Part shown: positions 7,425 to 16,194 of the stretch, piece after piece | Layout: the number at the start of each line of letters is the position of its first letter | Numbering within the stretch: position 1 is the first letter of the stretch | NCBI GenBank assembly: GCA_900759715.1 | Contig: CAAEXF010000109.1 | Span: forward strand, 1-64,000 | Origin: Clostridium_AM sp900759715 | GTDB lineage: Bacteria; Bacillota; Clostridia; Clostridiales; Clostridiaceae | DNA: 64,000 bases | Reading direction: 5' to 3' | Notes under the pieces: model-generated | What the model saw: the letters and a program-made list of their open reading frames with translations, nothing else | What the model was told of the DNA's origin: nothing | The model's database searches: none | Made by a program: the position numbers and the translations under genes

Positions 7425-8567
7425 CTAGCTAGTTTTCTTTTCCCATCCTTTAAAGCCTTTAATTAATATTGGAATTATTATAGTAAATATTGCTACATAA
7501 CCCATTGTTCCATAGCCTTTTGATACTAGAGGTATTAAACCAAATAAAGCAATACACCAAGTAAATATTACATATCCTCCAGCAACAAGGATATTTCTTT
7601 TCTTTTCACCAGCTTTAACTGCTTCTTCACTGTCATTTCGTCCAAGCCAAGTTACTATTCTATTTGTTATACCATATATTAAGTTAACGCCAGTTGTAAT
7701 TACTCCTAAAATTATTAGTATAGATACCAATGGAAGCATCCAACTTGAACCCACTCCATGTTTTATAACAAATAAAGCTGGTACAGCCTCTTTTAGTATA
7801 CCTTCTTGATAGTATATCATAATACCTAAGGTAGCTAATAGTAGTATGGAGGCATTTATTATAAATCCGTAAATTGCTGTCTTTTTAACTTCTTTTATAT
7901 CTTTTAATACACTTGAATGAGCAATATATGCTCCTACACAGCATACCTGAAAACCAGCATAAACAAAGCACTGCAACAATGCATCCCAAAAACCATATTG
8001 ACATGGTACTGTTCCACTTTGCATTCCTGAAATATTTTGTACTATCTTTGGCCAATAATATATTATATTTGGAATATAAATTATCAGTATTCCAATGATG
8101 ATTGCTATGGCTAATATTGACGCAGCTTTTCTAACAACATCTGCTCCAAAAATAGTTAATACAAATATAAGTAAAGCTATTATTATAGTGTTTAATATAT
8201 AAGGTGTACCTAGAACTGTTTGTAAAGTAGCTCCACCTGTAGCAAAGGCAACAGCTGTTGCTGTAACCAATATTAAATTGAAAATTACTTCATATAAATT
8301 TGCAAGAATCTTTTCTGCTGGCTTAAATATACCATTTGCCCAACTTCTATAATCATAGGTTTTATGCTGTACTGCATATTTCCAAGCAAAGTAAAAAACA
8401 AAAGCCTGTATTAAGGTAGATATTATTGGAGTAAAAATTGAATACCATCCATATTTAACATAAAAGGTAGATATCTGTATTCCAGATGCAAATCCTCCTC
8501 CAAAGTGAGTTGTAAACCATACAAATACAACGGTGAAAAATGCAGGCATAGCCATTTTTTTACTCAT
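7425..8567 (-). CDS. YkvI-family membrane protein, candidate lactate transporter
   Basis: 380-residue integral membrane protein with about ten hydrophobic helices. The N-terminal helix with THFGGGFASGIQ resembles the broken first helix of LeuT-fold transporters, and the overall pattern is that of the poorly characterised YkvI family. It is the last gene of a leftward operon, 27 bases after larA and before a strong terminator. In Acetobacterium woodii the equivalent position of the lct operon holds an L-lactate permease; none is seen here, so by position this protein may import lactate or another 2-hydroxy acid. That role is inference. ATG at 8567 has a GGGGAGTGGAG-type binding site. Confidence 0.75.
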   Translation of the reverse strand: MSKKMAMPAFFTVVFVWFTTHFGGGFASGIQISTFYVKYGWYSIFTPIISTLIQAFVFYFAWKYAVQHKTYDYRSWANGIFKPAEKILANLYEVIFNLILVTATAVAFATGGATLQTVLGTPYILNTIIIALLIFVLTIFGADVVRKAASILAIAIIIGILIIYIPNIIYYWPKIVQNISGMQSGTVPCQYGFWDALLQCFVYAGFQVCCVGAYIAHSSVLKDIKEVKKTAIYGFIINASILLLATLGIMIYYQEGILKEAVPALFVIKHGVGSSWMLPLVSILIILGVITTGVNLIYGITNRIVTWLGRNDSEEAVKAGEKKRNILVAGGYVIFTWCIALFGLIPLVSKGYGTMGYVAIFTIIIPILIKGFKGWEKKTS

Positions 8568-8594
8568 AACTCCACTCCCCTATAAAATTATTCA

Positions 8595-9890
8595 TTAATA
8601 CTCAGCTATCTTTGGGAAAGTATTTGCAGCATGGGGCATAATATAAGTTTTCAAATTGCTGCCCTTTTTCTTATAGGTTAGTTTTAAAGCTTCTTCTACT
8701 GTTTTTACTACAGTTATATTCGCCTTTTTCACAAGATTTGGATCTAAATCTGATACAAATATGACATCAGACTTACTTGCGACATCACAGAATATATACG
8801 CTACATCCTTTGAAATACTATACTCACGTCTTAGTTCCTTCTCTCTCTCTAGCATGTTGTCATAATTTAAGATCATGTTCTTAACATCTTCGTTACCGCC
8901 TAATCCCTCGCTGCACTGACTCAATATAATTATTGTTCCTCCTTCTTTTACCGCTTCCTTAGCATTCATTATTGTTTTACTTGTTTGATAAAAATTTATA
9001 TCCTTTGGATATCCACCAGCAGTAGCAATTACTAAATCCGCTTTTTCACTTATATTGACACTATCTAACTTTTCAACTATATTACATCCCTCATAAAAAG
9101 CTTCAATATAGCTTCCGCTAACTGCTGAAACTATACTGCCTTTTGTATCTACAATTACATTAAACATAAATGTAGGTCTTAAAAAAGCTACTGCCTGCAT
9201 CATATCTTCATGCACAGGGTTACCTTTTAATTTCCCACTTCTTACATTAGGATTTTTCCCTTCACCTAGGTTTTCATTTAAAGTAAGGGAATGATTTTTC
9301 ATTATAGTTTGATAGGATGAGATACCAGGTAAAATAGTTTTTCTACTTCCTCCCCATCCTGCAAGAAAATGATAGACAATTCCTCCTGTGAGTATTATAT
9401 GATCACACTCATAAGCTTTTCTATTTACTTTCACTGGAGTACCATAAGTTGTTTCCCCCAAGTATACTAGGTTATCTTCATCAAAACAGTCATGATCAAT
9501 AACTTCAAATCTTTTCGCTAGTTCCTCTCCTAGAAGTTTAACATGTTCATCTCTGCCTTGTTTTCTATGTGATCCCAAAGCACTAATAATTGTAATGTCC
9601 TTATCCTTAACTCCTCCATTATTTAATTCTTCAACTATTTTATACAAAAACTTATCTGTTTTCTGCCATGCTCTAGTTACATCAGGTATTACTAAACAAA
9701 CAGTTTCTCTTGGGTTAACAAGTTCCTTAAGTCTTGGACTTCCTATTGGATTCTGTAGTGCATTTAGTATAATTTCGTCTTCTGATTCTAGTACTGTAAA
9801 AGGTTTACTCTCTATTACTCCAAGCAGATTTTTATCTTCAATAGAAACCTTTGCTTTAGTGCTTCCATAATCCAATTCAAAATTTTTCAT
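8595..9890 (-). CDS. larA: Nickel-dependent lactate racemase LarA
   Basis: 431-residue LarA-family enzyme. The four functional residues of Lactiplantibacillus plantarum LarA fall at identical numbers here: H108 (GSHRKQ), H174 (VYHFLAG), K184 (GGSRKTILPG), which carries the nickel-pincer cofactor thioester, and H200 (MKNHSL). This supports interconversion of D- and L-lactate, although the wider family acts on several 2-hydroxy acids. It follows the FAD lactate dehydrogenase in the same operon, matching the racemase of the A. woodii lct operon. Cofactor genes larB, larC and larE are not in this window and must lie elsewhere if the enzyme is active. ATG at 9890 follows GGGGGG. Confidence 0.9.
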   Translation of the reverse strand: MKNFELDYGSTKAKVSIEDKNLLGVIESKPFTVLESEDEIILNALQNPIGSPRLKELVNPRETVCLVIPDVTRAWQKTDKFLYKIVEELNNGGVKDKDITIISALGSHRKQGRDEHVKLLGEELAKRFEVIDHDCFDEDNLVYLGETTYGTPVKVNRKAYECDHIILTGGIVYHFLAGWGGSRKTILPGISSYQTIMKNHSLTLNENLGEGKNPNVRSGKLKGNPVHEDMMQAVAFLRPTFMFNVIVDTKGSIVSAVSGSYIEAFYEGCNIVEKLDSVNISEKADLVIATAGGYPKDINFYQTSKTIMNAKEAVKEGGTIIILSQCSEGLGGNEDVKNMILNYDNMLEREKELRREYSISKDVAYIFCDVASKSDVIFVSDLDPNLVKKANITVVKTVEEALKLTYKKKGSNLKTYIMPHAANTFPKIAEY

Positions 9891-9963
9891 ATAAAACCCC
9901 CCTTTTGAATTTGAACTTATAAGGAAGCAACTTGGTTATTACTTCCTTATAGCTTTGTGTCTT

Positions 9964-11346
9964 TTAATCTACTATTGTTCCTGGATTTAATATTCCATTA
10001 GGGTCAAATATCTTTTTAATACCCCTCATTATTTCTATTTCTCTTTCACTGTATTGAAGTGACATGTGTTTCTTTCTTGTTTTACCAGTGCCATGTTCTG
10101 CAGTAACGGTTCCACCATATTTAATAGCTGCTTCATACATTTCTTCCTTTATAGCCTCAAAATAAACCGGTAGCTTTCCATTTTTTGACATTATGAAGTT
10201 ATGAACATTGCCATCTGCAATATGTCCAACAGATGGAGTAATAGTATTATACTTGTCAGATATTTTAATTAAATCATCAATAAGGCTTGGAACGGAAGCT
10301 GGCGGAACTGCTATATCTAAAGCGTCTGCCACATTTTCCTTAAAGGCAGTGTAAGCATTACTTCTTATCTCTAAAATATTTCTTTGATCCTTAGTAGTTT
10401 CAGCTATTAAGCTATCAACGGCATTATACTGGTCACATAATTCTATAATTTTTTCACTTCTTTCATACAGATCATCCTCTGTAGCTTCATTTAATATAAA
10501 TATTAAATCAACACTTCCCTTTGTCGCTGGCCATACCTTTCCAATGTGTTTTGCCGCTTCTAATGCTACAAATCTTTCCATATACTCTATAGCTAAAGGT
10601 GTTATTCCTTCCTGAAGTATCTTAGATACAACTAATGCTGCATCTTCTCTAGTATTAAAGGATACAACTAATGTACCTGTATTAGTTGTTTTTGTATATA
10701 ATCTTAAAGTAGCCTTTGTTACTATACCTAAAGTTCCCTCGCTGCCTATCATCATGTTTAACAAATCATATCCCATGTTATTTTTTAAAAGCTTATTGCC
10801 TAGGTTAACCAATTCACCAGTAGGAAGCACTACTTCTAATGCTTTAATATGATTTCTCATAATACCATGTCTTACAGCATTTACTCCTCCTGCATTTGCA
10901 GCAACCATTCCACCAATTTGTGCTCCTTCATCTCCTGGATGAATAGGGAAAAATAGTTTTTCATGTTTATTTAATCTTTCAATTAAATTTTCAAGAGTAA
11001 CTCCTGCTTCTACTGTAATCATTAAGTTTTCTTCATCTAGTTCAACTATTTTATTTAATCTCTCAAGAGATAGTACTATACTTGACTGTAGTGGTATTGT
11101 TCCTGCGCACAATCCTGTACCGCCACCTCTTGGAACAACAGGAATTAGTATTTCATTTGCATATTTGACTATCTTAGATACTTCTTTACTGCTACTTGGC
11201 TTTACAACTACGCAATCTTCACAAGCCTTAGGTCTTAATAACGGCTCTGTTTCATCATACAAATAACTCTGCATCTGCGATAACTCACTAACGACAAAAT
11301 CTTCTCCAACTATCTTTTTTAAATTATCGATTATTTCTTTTTTCAA
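9964..11346 (-). CDS. lctD: FAD-linked lactate dehydrogenase (LctD/GlcD type)
   Basis: About 460-residue cytosolic flavoprotein. The N-terminal FAD_binding_4 domain carries VPRGGGTGLCAGT and HPGDEGAQIGGMVAANAGG, and the C-terminal FAD-oxidase domain carries HIADGNVHNF and AEHGTGK. Directly downstream of etfB-etfA, this is the catalytic subunit of the electron-confurcating lactate dehydrogenase/Etf complex, which in A. woodii drives lactate plus NAD+ to pyruvate plus NADH at the expense of reduced ferredoxin. I favour the TTG start at 11346, which lies 7 bases after GGGGGGA; the ATG at 11361 is upstream of that site. It is separated from larA by 73 bases. Confidence 0.9.
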   Translation of the reverse strand: MKKEIIDNLKKIVGEDFVVSELSQMQSYLYDETEPLLRPKACEDCVVVKPSSSKEVSKIVKYANEILIPVVPRGGGTGLCAGTIPLQSSIVLSLERLNKIVELDEENLMITVEAGVTLENLIERLNKHEKLFFPIHPGDEGAQIGGMVAANAGGVNAVRHGIMRNHIKALEVVLPTGELVNLGNKLLKNNMGYDLLNMMIGSEGTLGIVTKATLRLYTKTTNTGTLVVSFNTREDAALVVSKILQEGITPLAIEYMERFVALEAAKHIGKVWPATKGSVDLIFILNEATEDDLYERSEKIIELCDQYNAVDSLIAETTKDQRNILEIRSNAYTAFKENVADALDIAVPPASVPSLIDDLIKISDKYNTITPSVGHIADGNVHNFIMSKNGKLPVYFEAIKEEMYEAAIKYGGTVTAEHGTGKTRKKHMSLQYSEREIEIMRGIKKIFDPNGILNPGTIVD

Positions 11347-11368
11347 TTTATATCCCCCCATTTAATAA

Positions 11369-12355
11369 TTAATTATTTTTAGCCTTTATTTTATTTATAA
11401 GTTGAGGAACTACTTCATATAAGTCCCCTACTATTCCATAGTCCGCAACATTAAAAATAGGTGCAGAAGGGTCTGAATTTATAGCAATTATAGTATCTGA
11501 ATCCTTCATTCCTGCTAAATGCTGAGGTGCTCCGGAAATTCCACAAGCAATATAAACTTTGGGGTTTACCCTATTGCCGCTGTATCCTACTTGATGTTCC
11601 TTTGAAATAAAACCTTCATCAACTACATTTCTGCTAGCTCCTACAACTCCTCCTAAAATCTGTGCTAGCTCTTCTAGCATTTTAAAATCCGCAGCACATC
11701 TTAGTCCTTTTCCACCTGAAACAACTACATTTGCTTCTGTAATATCAAATTCCTGTCCTTTAAGCTCCTTAACTACTTCCACTAATTTATCTTTATTATA
11801 AATAGCTTTTAATTTTACTACTTTTCCTTTACGTGATGTATTCCTTTTGCCTTCTGAAAACTCTTTATATCTTACTGTTGCCATTTGAGGGTATGTTTCT
11901 GTTTTTATATGAGCCAAAATATTTTCGCTAAAGGCAGGTCTTATCTGTATTAATTTGCCATCCTCATCAATCTCTAAACCAGTGCAGTCTGCCGTCAGAC
12001 CAGTTTTAAGAGCAGCAGCTAAACGTGGTGCTAAGGAACGTCCAAAGCTAGTTGCACCTATTAAAAATATCTCTGGCTTAACACTGCTAATCAACTTAAC
12101 TAAATTTAATTTGTAAACCAATTCCTCTGGTTTATTAAATATGTCATCTTCTAAGTAAAATACTTTATCTGCACCCCTATATATAAGTTCTTCTGTCTTT
12201 ATACTGGTAGGTCCTAATACCACTGCATACACAGGTGCTCCTAGCTTATCTGCAATTTCCTTTCCTTTACCTAATAGCTCATAGCTTACTTTATGAATTT
12301 CCCCATTCTTTTGCTCTGCAAAAACTAAAATTCCACTGAATTCTTTCAAGCTCAT
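11369..12355 (-). CDS. lctC: Electron transfer flavoprotein alpha subunit (LctC type)
   Basis: 328-residue EtfA. The N-terminal nucleotide-binding-like domain begins SGILVFAEQKNGEI, and the C-terminal FAD domain holds GYSGNRVNPKVYIACG and GISGAPQHLAGM, the standard flavin-binding loop. It pairs with EtfB directly upstream (2-base spacing) and the dehydrogenase downstream. The N-terminal region contains no Cys cluster, so there is no ferredoxin-like extension of the kind seen in some bifurcating EtfA proteins. Any ferredoxin electrons must then enter through another route. ATG at 12355 is preceded by GGAGGTG inside the end of etfB. Confidence 0.9.
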   Translation of the reverse strand: MSLKEFSGILVFAEQKNGEIHKVSYELLGKGKEIADKLGAPVYAVVLGPTSIKTEELIYRGADKVFYLEDDIFNKPEELVYKLNLVKLISSVKPEIFLIGATSFGRSLAPRLAAALKTGLTADCTGLEIDEDGKLIQIRPAFSENILAHIKTETYPQMATVRYKEFSEGKRNTSRKGKVVKLKAIYNKDKLVEVVKELKGQEFDITEANVVVSGGKGLRCAADFKMLEELAQILGGVVGASRNVVDEGFISKEHQVGYSGNRVNPKVYIACGISGAPQHLAGMKDSDTIIAINSDPSAPIFNVADYGIVGDLYEVVPQLINKIKAKNN

Positions 12356-12357
12356 AC

Positions 12358-13158
12358 TTACACCTCCAATACCTTTTTATCTTCTAATGCAGTAATTATT
12401 TCCTCAAGCCCTTCATTTGTATTTTCTCTAAATAACTTACCCTCTCTTTTAACACTTGATGGAACTTCTATTTTCTTTACCTTTGTAGGAGAGCCTTTAA
12501 AGCCAGCCTCTTCTAAAGCTAAAAATTTCTTTAACTCCTCTATACCCCATAAAGTTATTTCTGCTTTTCTTGCTTTCATCTTGCTTTTGAAGGTTGGTAA
12601 TCTAGGTTCATTTATATCCTTTGTTACTGTAATTAGTGCCGGAAACTGAACTTTCTTTAAATAGGTTCCTCCCCATAGTTCGCATTGTACCAGCATATTC
12701 TCTTCATTTATATCTTCAATTTTTTCTACATAGCTTATATGTGGTATGTCTAAAAATTCTGCAATTTCTGGTCCAACCTGTCCTGTATCTCCATCAACAG
12801 TCTTTTCTCCAGCAATAATCAAATCAAATTTTCCAATTTTATTTATGGCACTAGCTAAGGTTTTTGAAGTTGCCTTAGTATCAGCACCGCCAAAGACTCT
12901 GTCACTTAATAATATTCCTTCATGAGCACCTCTTGCTATTGACTCCTTTAAAGCTTCATCAGCACTAGGTGGCCCCATACTTATAACTGTAACCTTCGCA
13001 TCCATTTTTTCACTTATTTGCACCGCTGTTTCTAATGCATTTAAATCAAAGGGATTTATTTCGGTGCCAGCAGATTTTCTATCGACTACACCTTTTTCTC
13101 TGTCAAATTTAACTCGTTCCATATCTGGTACTTGTTTTATTAATACAACGATATTCAT
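12358..13158 (-). CDS. lctB: Electron transfer flavoprotein beta subunit (LctB type)
   Basis: 266-residue EtfB, first gene of the lactate operon. NIVVLIKQVPDME opens the domain, NPFDLNALETA and the DGDTGQVGPEIAE segment are the family landmarks, and the NAD-side pocket of bifurcating Etf proteins lies in this subunit. I chose ATG at 13158, 9 bases after GGGTGAG; an in-frame TTG at 13167 directly abuts that site. A 340-base region upstream carries a strong inverted repeat at 13307-13326 that may be the operator. No GntR-type regulator gene such as A. woodii lctA lies directly upstream. Confidence 0.9.
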   Translation of the reverse strand: MNIVVLIKQVPDMERVKFDREKGVVDRKSAGTEINPFDLNALETAVQISEKMDAKVTVISMGPPSADEALKESIARGAHEGILLSDRVFGGADTKATSKTLASAINKIGKFDLIIAGEKTVDGDTGQVGPEIAEFLDIPHISYVEKIEDINEENMLVQCELWGGTYLKKVQFPALITVTKDINEPRLPTFKSKMKARKAEITLWGIEELKKFLALEEAGFKGSPTKVKKIEVPSSVKREGKLFRENTNEGLEEIITALEDKKVLEV

Positions 13159-13306
13159 GTTTCTCAACTCACCCTTTCATAATATTAATAAATAAGCTAT
13201 TTATAGCTATCTATGAAAATCATTTAATGTAATCTATTTATTATTTATATATTTTTTAAGTACAGATTTTATTACAAATAGCAAAACTAAAAAGACCATT
13301 CACAAT

Positions 13307-13326
13307 TTTTGTATTAATATACAAAA
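13307..13326. promoter_or_regulatory. Inverted repeat, candidate operator of the lactate operon
   Basis: Perfect 8-bp arms TTTTGTAT and ATACAAAA separated by TAAT, about 150 bases upstream of etfB in the only long spacer of the operon. A TTGTAT-N4-ATACAA layout suits a GntR/FadR-type regulator; lactate operons are often controlled by such proteins. The rest of the 13159-13508 spacer is AT-rich and I see nothing else in it. Confidence 0.45.
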
Positions 13327-13508
13327 GTTGCGAACCGTCCCTAGTACCAGTTCTATCATATATCGTTATTATCTGTAGTAACATTAAAAATTGGATTTTT
13401 GTAAATATTACTCTTTAGTTAATCCATTTTCTTTAATTACTGCTAAGATACAAAATAAGAAAAATGAATATTAATTATATAATTATGAAAATATCAAATA
13501 TTTTACAT

Positions 13509-13958
13509 TTATAGTGTATTAATAGCTCTTTTCTTTGGCTTTTTCTTAATTTTTATCATTTCTATTAATTCATTTATGTATTTCTCTTCTTCAATCCTTA
13601 TCAATAACCATTTTCCATCATGATATTGCTTAGTCTCATTAAAAATTACATTCATATAATTACTAAATTCATTTTTTCTATTTTCAAATTGTTCAATTTC
13701 TTTTTTTCCATACACAAGAACACAAGAAAAACAATTTTTTTCTGGAAATAGTGATAATAGCGTTTTTCCACTTCTCCTAAACCTTATTAACACTCCATAG
13801 TTTTTTCCACCATAGCATATTTCTTTATTAAACTCATAATTTTCTTCAATAAAGGTAATTATTTTATCGAAATTTTTTATTGAAGTATTACCAATGAAAC
13901 GCCTTATTTCATCATAAGTTGGCAATGGCTCTTTATTATGCATTCTTTCATAATCCAT
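13509..13958 (-). CDS. DUF3788 family protein
   Basis: 149-residue soluble basic protein. The start MDYERMHNKEPLPTYDEIRRF, then a middle FRRSGKTLLSLFPEKNCFSC segment and a Lys-rich end, match the DUF3788 pattern as I remember it; no catalytic function is known for that family. ATG at 13958 follows AGGAGG. It stands alone between the lactate operon promoter region and the AlaX-like gene. Nothing in the neighbourhood suggests its role. Confidence 0.6.
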   Translation of the reverse strand: MDYERMHNKEPLPTYDEIRRFIGNTSIKNFDKIITFIEENYEFNKEICYGGKNYGVLIRFRRSGKTLLSLFPEKNCFSCVLVYGKKEIEQFENRKNEFSNYMNVIFNETKQYHDGKWLLIRIEEEKYINELIEMIKIKKKPKKRAINTL

Positions 13959-14054
13959 TTTTATATTGACCTCCTAATTATCCTTTTCTGCTTATATAAT
14001 ATCAGGGCCTTAGCTAACTCCTAACTTAGACACTTGCATGTTGGAAACACGATG

Positions 14055-14375
14055 TTAGACGAAGTCAGGGTTTGTTGATTTTATTGCTTCAATAAAAAAA
14101 TATCTGGATATGTGATTCAATCTTACTGGAAACACCTTATATCTCCAACGTCCATAATTTGCATTCTCCTCGCCAGGCTGCGTTAATTTAATCTTCCAAC
14201 CAAATTGCTTAAAAAAATCATTATAATTATCAATTCCAAAGTACCAGCCTCTTCTTTCCTTATGCATTTGCTTAATCCAAGATTGCGTAAAATTAGATTC
14301 TAAGAAAGCTAAACGAATAAATGACATCCCAATCGCTGTGTTTCCTAATGCATTTAATCTATTTAAATCTATCAT
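14055..14375 (-). CDS. Truncated C-terminal fragment, LCM-type methyltransferase-like
   Basis: 106 residues beginning by an ATGA overlap with the stop of the AlaX gene. The segment FGWKIKLTQ, then ENANYGRWRYKVFP and RYFFIEA, resembles the C-terminal third of leucine-carboxyl-methyltransferase-family (PPM/LCM) SAM methyltransferases, where ANYGRWPYPV precedes a PRSFLV strand. There is no SAM-binding motif, so the catalytic domain is missing. Probably a gene tail left by a deletion, now translated through coupling to alaX; a real short protein cannot be excluded. The family call rests on memory of motif style and is moderate at best. Confidence 0.45.
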   Translation of the reverse strand: MIDLNRLNALGNTAIGMSFIRLAFLESNFTQSWIKQMHKERRGWYFGIDNYNDFFKQFGWKIKLTQPGEENANYGRWRYKVFPVRLNHISRYFFIEAIKSTNPDFV

Positions 14376-15010
14376 AGGTATATCTCAATTCTTTCCTTTC
14401 CACTACCCAAATTGTTTCTTTTTAAAGATATTGAACCGATTTCTCCTGTCCTCTTTAAATGTGTTCCTCCACAGGGAACTTTTGCAAATCCTTCTATATA
14501 CCAATATCTTTTTTCATTTTTTTCATCATCAAAAGCACTTATTATACTCAAGTTTGAGTTTATAATATTATTTGCTTTATTCATAAGTTCCGGGAAAATT
14601 TCTGATATATTTCCGTTCCAAAAGAAGTCTATCCTTGCCTTATCTACAGTTATGTTTGCTCCAATTTTTTCAGGATGGTTGTAGTGCTGATAAACTAATT
14701 CTAAAATAATTTCTGCCGCAAAATGTAATTTCATTAATCTATATCTTTTTTCCCAATCAATTGTAACCATAACATTTTGATTAAGTATCAAATTATGATT
14801 TGGTTCAATAGTATAAAAAATTTCTTTTCCTTCCTTTTTTGCTTCAATGATATTAAACCCACCTATTGTTCCTGAATCGGATTGTTGTCCCCCTGAGAAG
14901 GCAAAGACTATTGTCTGGTCAAGAGTAATAATATTGTTATTAACACTAGTTATCTTTGCTTCAATTTCAGTTAAATAAGGATTTTCCCAGAATAATTTCT
15001 TAACACTCAC
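14372..15010 (-). CDS. AlaX-like alanyl-tRNA editing protein, HxxxE variant
   Basis: 212-residue trans-editing protein related to the AlaRS editing domain, which hydrolyses mischarged Ser- or Gly-tRNA(Ala). An N-terminal beta-barrel domain (FAFSGGQQSDSGTIGG) is followed by the metal site. The first motif reads LHFAAE instead of HTAxH, so the second His is replaced by Glu, while the second motif CGGTHL is intact. I believe this is a subfamily trait rather than damage because the surrounding residues are well conserved. GTG at 15010 follows GAGGT. It overlaps the downstream methyltransferase fragment by four bases. Confidence 0.8.
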   Translation of the reverse strand: MSVKKLFWENPYLTEIEAKITSVNNNIITLDQTIVFAFSGGQQSDSGTIGGFNIIEAKKEGKEIFYTIEPNHNLILNQNVMVTIDWEKRYRLMKLHFAAEIILELVYQHYNHPEKIGANITVDKARIDFFWNGNISEIFPELMNKANNIINSNLSIISAFDDEKNEKRYWYIEGFAKVPCGGTHLKRTGEIGSISLKRNNLGSGKERIEIYL

Positions 15011-15053
15011 TGTAAAACCTCTTTTCTAAATGTACTTTAGTTTATAATTCTCT

Positions 15054-15201
15054 ATACAATACGTTAAATCCTAATTATATCTATTCTTTAATATTCCTTA
15101 AAATCCTTTAAAATAAAACTATTAGCTGTGCAATTTAGCCATTGACCTAAAATATATAAATCCTAATTTTATATTAAAAATGAGTACAGATTTTTTTCAA
15201 C
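15054..15201. repeat. Copy of repeat segment B
   Basis: Matches about 7250-7402 with scattered differences and one gap; the best-preserved core is the AATTATATCTATTCT region and the TTAAAATCCTTTAAAATAAAAC region. It lies just downstream of phzF on the minus strand. The CAGATTTTTT end corresponds to the first arm of the lactate-operon terminator but the second arm is absent here. Confidence 0.65.
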
Positions 15202-15267
15202 AGCTTCCGTTTTGAGGTGCAAAATACTAAAATAAATGACCATTTTTCATCATGCTTTTAGTCTTTA

Positions 15268-16137
15268 TCATAAATTTATCTTTTTTTCTTCAATATTTAA
15301 AGCAATTCCTCCAACCTTTACTTCATTAATTTCTTGATTATGGATTATTAAGCTACTTAAAACCTCTGAAGGTTTTTTCATAGAATATCCCTGCTCAAAG
15401 ACCAAATTTTCTGTATTTCCCCCCAAAATAAATCCATATTTATATAAATAACAGCTTAAAGCCCCATTAGATGTTCCAGTTGCAGCTTCTTCAGGAATAC
15501 CATATAAAGGTGCAAAGTTTCTACAATGAGCAGTTGAATCATATTCCGTTTCCAATGTGAAAAGATGATATCCAATAACATCTTGTTTTTTACTAACATA
15601 TGAAATCTTATCAAAATTAGGTTTTATCTTATATAATGTCTCCAATGATTTAATTGGAATTAAAATATCCCTTAACCCTGTGGATACGATTTGAATCGGA
15701 AGCTCATTCATAATATCATCTTCATTAATATTCAATGTGTCAGCTATCTCTTTTTTATCCAGTATTTCATAAAATTCACGATTACGCTGGTTCATATAAA
15801 TTACATTATCATTCCTGCATTCTACCTTTAAAATACCAGCCCTTGTTTCTTGTGTATACTCTCCTACTTGTATAATACCTTTATTAGCCAATAAATAGAA
15901 AGTTGCAATAGTAGCATGTCCACATAGATCCACTTCTTCCTTAGGAGTGAAAAAAGCAATCTTAAAATCAGCTTTGTTTGATTTCTTAACAAATGCTGTT
16001 TCCGAAAAACCAACTTTTGCTGCGATTTTTTGCATATCATGTGCTGATAAAAAGTCTGCATCTAAAACTACCCCTGCTGGATTTCCGCCATTGTCCGTTT
16101 TTGCAAAAGCATTTAATGTGTAAACTTTTATTTCCAT
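15268..16137 (-). CDS. PhzF family isomerase-like protein
   Basis: 289-residue soluble protein with the two-fold PhzF/diaminopimelate-epimerase-like architecture. N-terminal landmarks are TLNAFAKTDNGGNPAGVV and FSETAFV (the Glu that acts as the general acid/base in PhzF), followed by VDLCGHATIA. The second half has EEAATGTSNGALSCYL. Function is unknown outside phenazine producers, and there are no phenazine genes here. ATG at 16137 has GAGGAG upstream. It is flanked by repeat segments A and B, and a broken paralogue lies at 2797-2946, so phzF copies in this genome appear to be gained and lost. Confidence 0.85.
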   Translation of the reverse strand: MEIKVYTLNAFAKTDNGGNPAGVVLDADFLSAHDMQKIAAKVGFSETAFVKKSNKADFKIAFFTPKEEVDLCGHATIATFYLLANKGIIQVGEYTQETRAGILKVECRNDNVIYMNQRNREFYEILDKKEIADTLNINEDDIMNELPIQIVSTGLRDILIPIKSLETLYKIKPNFDKISYVSKKQDVIGYHLFTLETEYDSTAHCRNFAPLYGIPEEAATGTSNGALSCYLYKYGFILGGNTENLVFEQGYSMKKPSEVLSSLIIHNQEINEVKVGGIALNIEEKKINL

Positions 16138-16194
16138 TTACGCTTCTCCTCTTAAATAAAATTAAATAATTTTTATTATATTGGTTTGTTAACA

